Shown here piece after piece: positions 60,071 to 64,000 of a DNA stretch of 64,000 bases. The notes below the pieces were generated by a model. It ran no database searches, was not told the origin of the DNA, and was given only the letters and a program-made list of their open reading frames with translations. A program made the translations under genes and the position numbers. The DNA lies in NCBI GenBank assembly GCA_003342815.1, contig PTEX01000235.1, positions 124,001-188,000 on the forward strand. The letters are read 5' to 3'. Origin of the DNA: Eudromia elegans. Its lineage: Eukaryota; Chordata; Aves; Tinamiformes; Tinamidae. The number at the start of each line of letters is the position of its first letter. Position 1 is the first letter of the stretch.

Positions 60071-61550
60071 AAAATCCATTCTACATAAGGCTGTCAAAAG
60101 CTATAGCTCCTAGTCAATGAAAGGGAAGTAAAAAGAAAGAGAGATCAAGGCAAAAAAAAGCTCTAAAACAAGATGAGAAGCGACCTATTTAAACAAATCT
60201 GTCATGAATATTAATCCAAGAGAATGGTCAAGCTATAAAACAAGTGTGGGGGGGAAAATGCGCTTGTCAAGTCCTCCCTCAAATGTTTTAGAAGCCATAA
60301 CACTGACACAGGTCTTTGCTGGAAAAGCAGCAGATACTGCAAAAAAAAAGACCTTTGAAGGATGCTGTAGAAGAAAGAACAGATGTTATTCCAGGACTAA
60401 TACAGGAAAGTTCTAAAGACTTTAAATTCTCATGTTTGAATCTTTCTTTTTTTTTCACTCGAACATAACTTAATACATATTTATATTTGCGCTTTCACTC
60501 CTTCATAAGACTTTTGGAAGTGCCAATAAATTCTAAATGGTTACTTTTCCTTCATTTGTTGTTGTTTCTTTGGGTATTGACCAGATCCTGAATATTAGTT
60601 GCAACAACCTGAATGATAATGTGTTACTATGTAGATGCCATGCATGAAACCAGATATGCAGAGTCACAAACACTTCATGGGCAGTGCTTGAAGGAGAAAA
60701 ATGAAGAGGGAAAATACTTTCCATTTTACTGCTTTAGAGAAGATGAGCAGATATCCAAGCACCAAATACAACAAAAATGTAATTTTTTAAACTTTCTTTG
60801 CTGCCTTTCACTATTGGCAGGACCATGGCTTCTGACGGCATAAAATATCTGGTAAACTTTCAGTTGTGAGTCTGGGTGAAAGCATTTGGTGGCTTTTCTA
60901 AAAATGCCACTTCTGTCCCTGGTAACCTTTCCTGAGAAAGATCATAGTGGTTAAGGTGTGACTATGTTATGCACAAGACCCCTGCCCACATTCAGTCCAA
61001 ATCTGATTCCTAAACTCTAAGCTGGAGGAAAGCTCATCCAGAGGAGCCCACAAGCTGGACAGGAAGGAGCTCGCTCCTCTCAGTGTTCACCATCTGCTTC
61101 TGATCCTTTAGCCCTCCAGGTTATTCCTGACACACCCCATTAGGCTCTGTCCCCAAGGAAGGCATCTAGCAAGTCATCCCAAAACGCCCTATGACCTTGA
61201 TATGCTTCCAAAATGCTTCCTGGTGTGTTTATTGCACGTATTTAACCCATTGTTGGCTTCTGTATGAGGCAAGACCATATTATATTTGCTAACATGTTCC
61301 TACTCAATCTGAAATGTTGACACAGTTAAAATGCATGCCTAAATTGCTTAAACAAGCTTTCAGTAGTGTCCCAAATTCCCAGGACCTACATATGTCTGTT
61401 TACCTGCTCATTTCCAGGTTGCCCATGCATTGATGACATTCATTTCTTTTGCTGAGCTTGCCAACAAAAGTGCCACTACAGCTGACATTTTAATGGTCAG
61501 GGCAAGATGTGCTTTTTGCAGGAGCCAGGGCAAGGATGCTGGAAAGAGGA

Positions 61551-61860
61551 TATAATCATTTAGCTCCACCTCCCCTCCGAGAAGCCGCTAACAGGAACAC
61601 ACAAACAAGCTAATCCCTATTCCATCCCATTATTAGCAGATTTAGATAGAGGCATTAAAAAGGAGCAGATAATGGAATGTATAAAGAGGCCATAGAAGCA
61701 AAATTGTGATGATGATGTTTATCGTGAAATTAAATGTTTATTTTCAAGATACTTGCAGATGCTTATGGTAAAGAGTCATTGCATAGTTTCTGGCAAATTC
61801 TTGGAGGTTTATGGGCAGTTTGGGCTAAAGTGGCTATTTATATCTACACTGATTGCAAGT
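61551..61860. promoter_or_regulatory. Possible conserved non-coding element
   Basis: This non-repetitive AT-rich block contains several factor-like words: AGATAA and TTATCG GATA-type sites near 61666 and 61721, TGTTTATTTT (forkhead type) near 61736 and CTATTTATATC (MEF2-like) near 61835. It has no open frame of note. The assignment rests on texture alone and would be settled by cross-species alignment. Confidence 0.13.
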
Positions 61861-63755
61861 GGTTATAAGATTTTGTGACAATATCTTTTACTGTGACTGC
61901 CTATCAATTAAGATTCCTCTCTGGAGCCTTTTTCCTGCCTGGGTATCTACCAGAGGTGCTTTCAAACAACTCCAAATTCTGTATGTAGTAGTTCTCCTTT
62001 GTGAGAAGGGTCACCAAGCCACTTTTCTGACACACACAGTTTTCCCATTCAGCTGCACAGGGTATTTTCACATAGCAGTAGGGCTCCATCACTCTCCTTT
62101 GTGTGGCCTCCTACATATCCTGGGGACAGGCAGAAAGAAGGGTCTGCAACAGTAAAAGCAAGTGATTCGCCAAGGGAAGGAAACGCTTGGGCTCAAGCTG
62201 TATTTTGTTTAAGGAGAATACATTGTGCCACGAAAGGTCTGTCCACCCAGAGCTGCTGGAGCCGGGTGAAGCGTCACAGATGAAGGGTTGTGGTCACTGC
62301 ATGGTTAGGCAGACACTGAACAGGAAGAGCTCATCCCAAATGTTGTCCTTGAGGGTAAGAGAAGGGAGTTGGGGTCCTGAAGCTGTTTTGTGGACTTGGC
62401 CTCTCTCAGCCTGCAGGTGTTGGAGGGAGCCCTGGCCTGATGGAGCAGAACAACATGTGCCCTGCCAGAGAAGCTCTTCCTAATCTTCAGTGCAGGAAGT
62501 CTCTTGAAAGAAAAACAGTGTGGGAAATTAGTACTGGCACAGGAGGGGTCAGGTACTGAAGAGGACATACATCCCTCCAAGTACTGCCAGTCGCCATTTC
62601 TCTTTAAAGTTACTTGCTGCTCTTTGGTCTTGTCAGACCTGACAAGCGTGGCAAAGTTGGGGCTGCTCAAGGCATGGACGGGAGAGCTGGTATTGCAGGA
62701 AGCAGAACCAACTCCTTCACAAGCAGCGTTTTTCCTTCCACCTTACCAGGATGCCTCAGGCACCGTCCTTCCAGAGGGCCTTTCTCAGGAGTTAAGAAAA
62801 AGGCTTCCTTGTGCTTATGGAAGGTTACACAGAACTGCTGAGAAAGTAAGAAAAGTGCCATTGATATCCACATGACATGGAGCTCCCTCCAGGAACAGTC
62901 ATGTATGGATACAAGGCTCTAAGTGCCTTTCGTTTCGTGGTCTGGGAAAGAAAATCCTCAAATTCTTCTTTTAAACTTTTTTATTATTTTCTCTCTGCAG
63001 GTGGAGTCTCAACACCATAACGTCAGACACTTCTGACAAACCCTCAGCATTAATTCCTTGTGGACTTGACACTGATGGACATTTTGTACAGGTGCAATAA
63101 TGAAAACGACAGGGAACTTTGTATTCTGTACAGAACACTGCATTCGCCTCACACCAGACCTAATCCTGCTCTCGCTGAAGTGTTTGTGAGGTTTCCTGAT
63201 GATTTTACTCAGAGCTTGAAGGGTGCAGTGAACAGAATGTCGAGCAAATGAAATAAGGTATAAAAATGTACAAGAAAGCAGGCAGTGTTGTATACAAGTA
63301 AGTAACATTCACACTGCTGAAATAAACACTGTAATCCTTTCTTTTTAATTGTAAGAGTCACGAATATGTCCCAAAGCTGTTATAAAGTCTGGTACTATGG
63401 TACATACTGGAATATGTGACTAAGTTCTGTAAAAGAAAAAAAGCCTGCATGAGGATTATTTTCTAAGAGCAGAAAATGCATAAACATATTGACTCAATGC
63501 ATATTCATTGGATATACTTACTTTCAGTTACTTCATGTCATACAGGTTCTGCTCAAGTACTCCATGTACTCAAAGACCACAGCCAGCGATACACGCTCCC
63601 AGAGTCCTCAGAACCAGGTGGGCATTTTGTCCTGCAAGCTTTTTTTGACATTAAATTTTGTTACAGTCATTTAAAAAGTGACTAGAAATGCAAAAATGTG
63701 GATAGCTCCTACAAGGAGCTCATGAGCTTTGCTGGCTGTGGCCGTTTGTCTCCTT
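61861..63755. other. Unique non-coding stretch, right flank
   Basis: No known gene is recognised. Overlapping frames occur at 62187-62875, the longest being 123 codons on + (62504-62875) and 121 codons on - (62305-62670). They lack domains I know and shadow one another. A polypyrimidine tract ending in CTCTCTGCAG at 63000 resembles a splice acceptor, but the sequence after it runs into stops quickly and is not a recognisable exon. Confidence 0.5.
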
Positions 63756-63760
63756 TGCCC

Positions 63761-64000
63761 TGTTTTGGGAGGGGGCGGTTGTATGACGGAGGGCAGGGCT
63801 GCAGTCACAGGGACCTAACAGGCTGGCAGGAATCTCATGAAGTTCTGGTATTCACCAAGCTGAACACGAGCTAGGAGAGCACCCTTGCAGTGATGAAGAA
63901 TAACTGTATCCTGGGCTGCATGAGCAAAAGTGCATCCAGCAGGTCAAGGGACCCTGTGCAGCACCCGTGACCCATTTGGGGCTTCCCAATCCAGACCCGG
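63761..64000 (+). mobile_element. CR1 LINE fragment, internally deleted, cut by window edge
   Basis: CR1 ORF2 sequence can be followed in order. GGAGGGCAGGGCTGCAGTCA and GGGACCTAACAGGCTGG (63790-63826) match the block for AIQRDLDRL. CAGGAATCTCATGAAGTTC (63828-63846) matches the block for RNLMKF. Then, with no intervening sequence, TGGTATTCACCAAGCTGAAC (63847-63866) matches the block for VDTKLN, so roughly 100 or more bases normally found between RNLMKF and VDTKLN are missing. TATCCTGGGCTGCATGAG (near 63908) and CCAGCAGGTCAAGGGA (63937-63952) give ILGCIRRS and ASRSRE equivalents. An in-frame TAG interrupts the QQCALA region. The element probably continues past the right edge. Confidence 0.85.

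Larger units (their letters stand above)
57236..61550. other. Unique non-coding stretch
   Basis: No recognisable gene or mobile element. It contains the palindrome at 58.0 kb and a TTA-type microsatellite at 60.05 kb. The longest frames (58187-58477, 96 codons; 59530-59787, 85 codons) show no known domains. Confidence 0.5.

Noticed and set aside
62504..62875. 123-codon + frame near the right flank
   Set aside because: No recognisable domain, overlapped by a - strand frame of equal length, no convincing splice or promoter context.

Overview
The window looks like gene-poor (intergenic or deep intronic) DNA from a bird. The main evidence is the repeat content. Every transposable element I can recognise is a CR1-type LINE, in both young and very old copies. 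The young copies have the avian C-terminal ORF2 peptide and the ATTCTATG/ATTCTGTG octamer at the 3' end. I see no SINE, L1 or tRNA-derived repeat. Recognisable CR1 covers only about 2.8 kb, roughly 4% of the window, and the DNA is AT-rich with mostly few CpGs. A crocodilian or turtle is possible but fits the low repeat load less well.

Layout. 1-7.1 kb is unique non-coding DNA with a GC-rich edge and a small CpG cluster near 2.7 kb. 7.11-7.77 kb is a young 5'-truncated CR1 on the + strand. 7.8-22 kb is unique DNA with homopolymer tracts, short tandem duplications and an unusually long open frame at 12.45-13.2 kb. 22.06-22.56 kb is an ancient CR1. 26.8-27.7 kb is the only CpG-island-like segment; it contains an open frame bounded by good-looking splice acceptor and donor sites. 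27.8-36.9 kb is unique DNA with a near-identical 36-bp block present twice. 36.89-37.80 kb is a long ancient CR1 reaching back into the reverse transcriptase. 41.33-41.82 kb is a second young CR1, on the - strand. 41.85-63.7 kb is unique AT-rich DNA with a strong hairpin (49.5 kb), a cruciform-capable palindrome (58.0 kb) and a G-poor pyrimidine tract (51.8 kb). From 63.76 kb to the right edge there is a further CR1, internally deleted and cut by the window end.

I found no host protein-coding exon that I can name, no tRNA or other convincing RNA gene, no CRISPR array and no prokaryote-type operon. Almost all open frames are short, overlap on both strands, and often begin at GTG or TTG, as expected by chance. 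No new biological system is evident. The best leads are the CpG island with its splice-bounded open frame, the 249-codon open frame at 12.45 kb, the duplicated 36-mer and the 49.5-kb hairpin. All family assignments come from recognising conserved sequence by eye; no database search was run.
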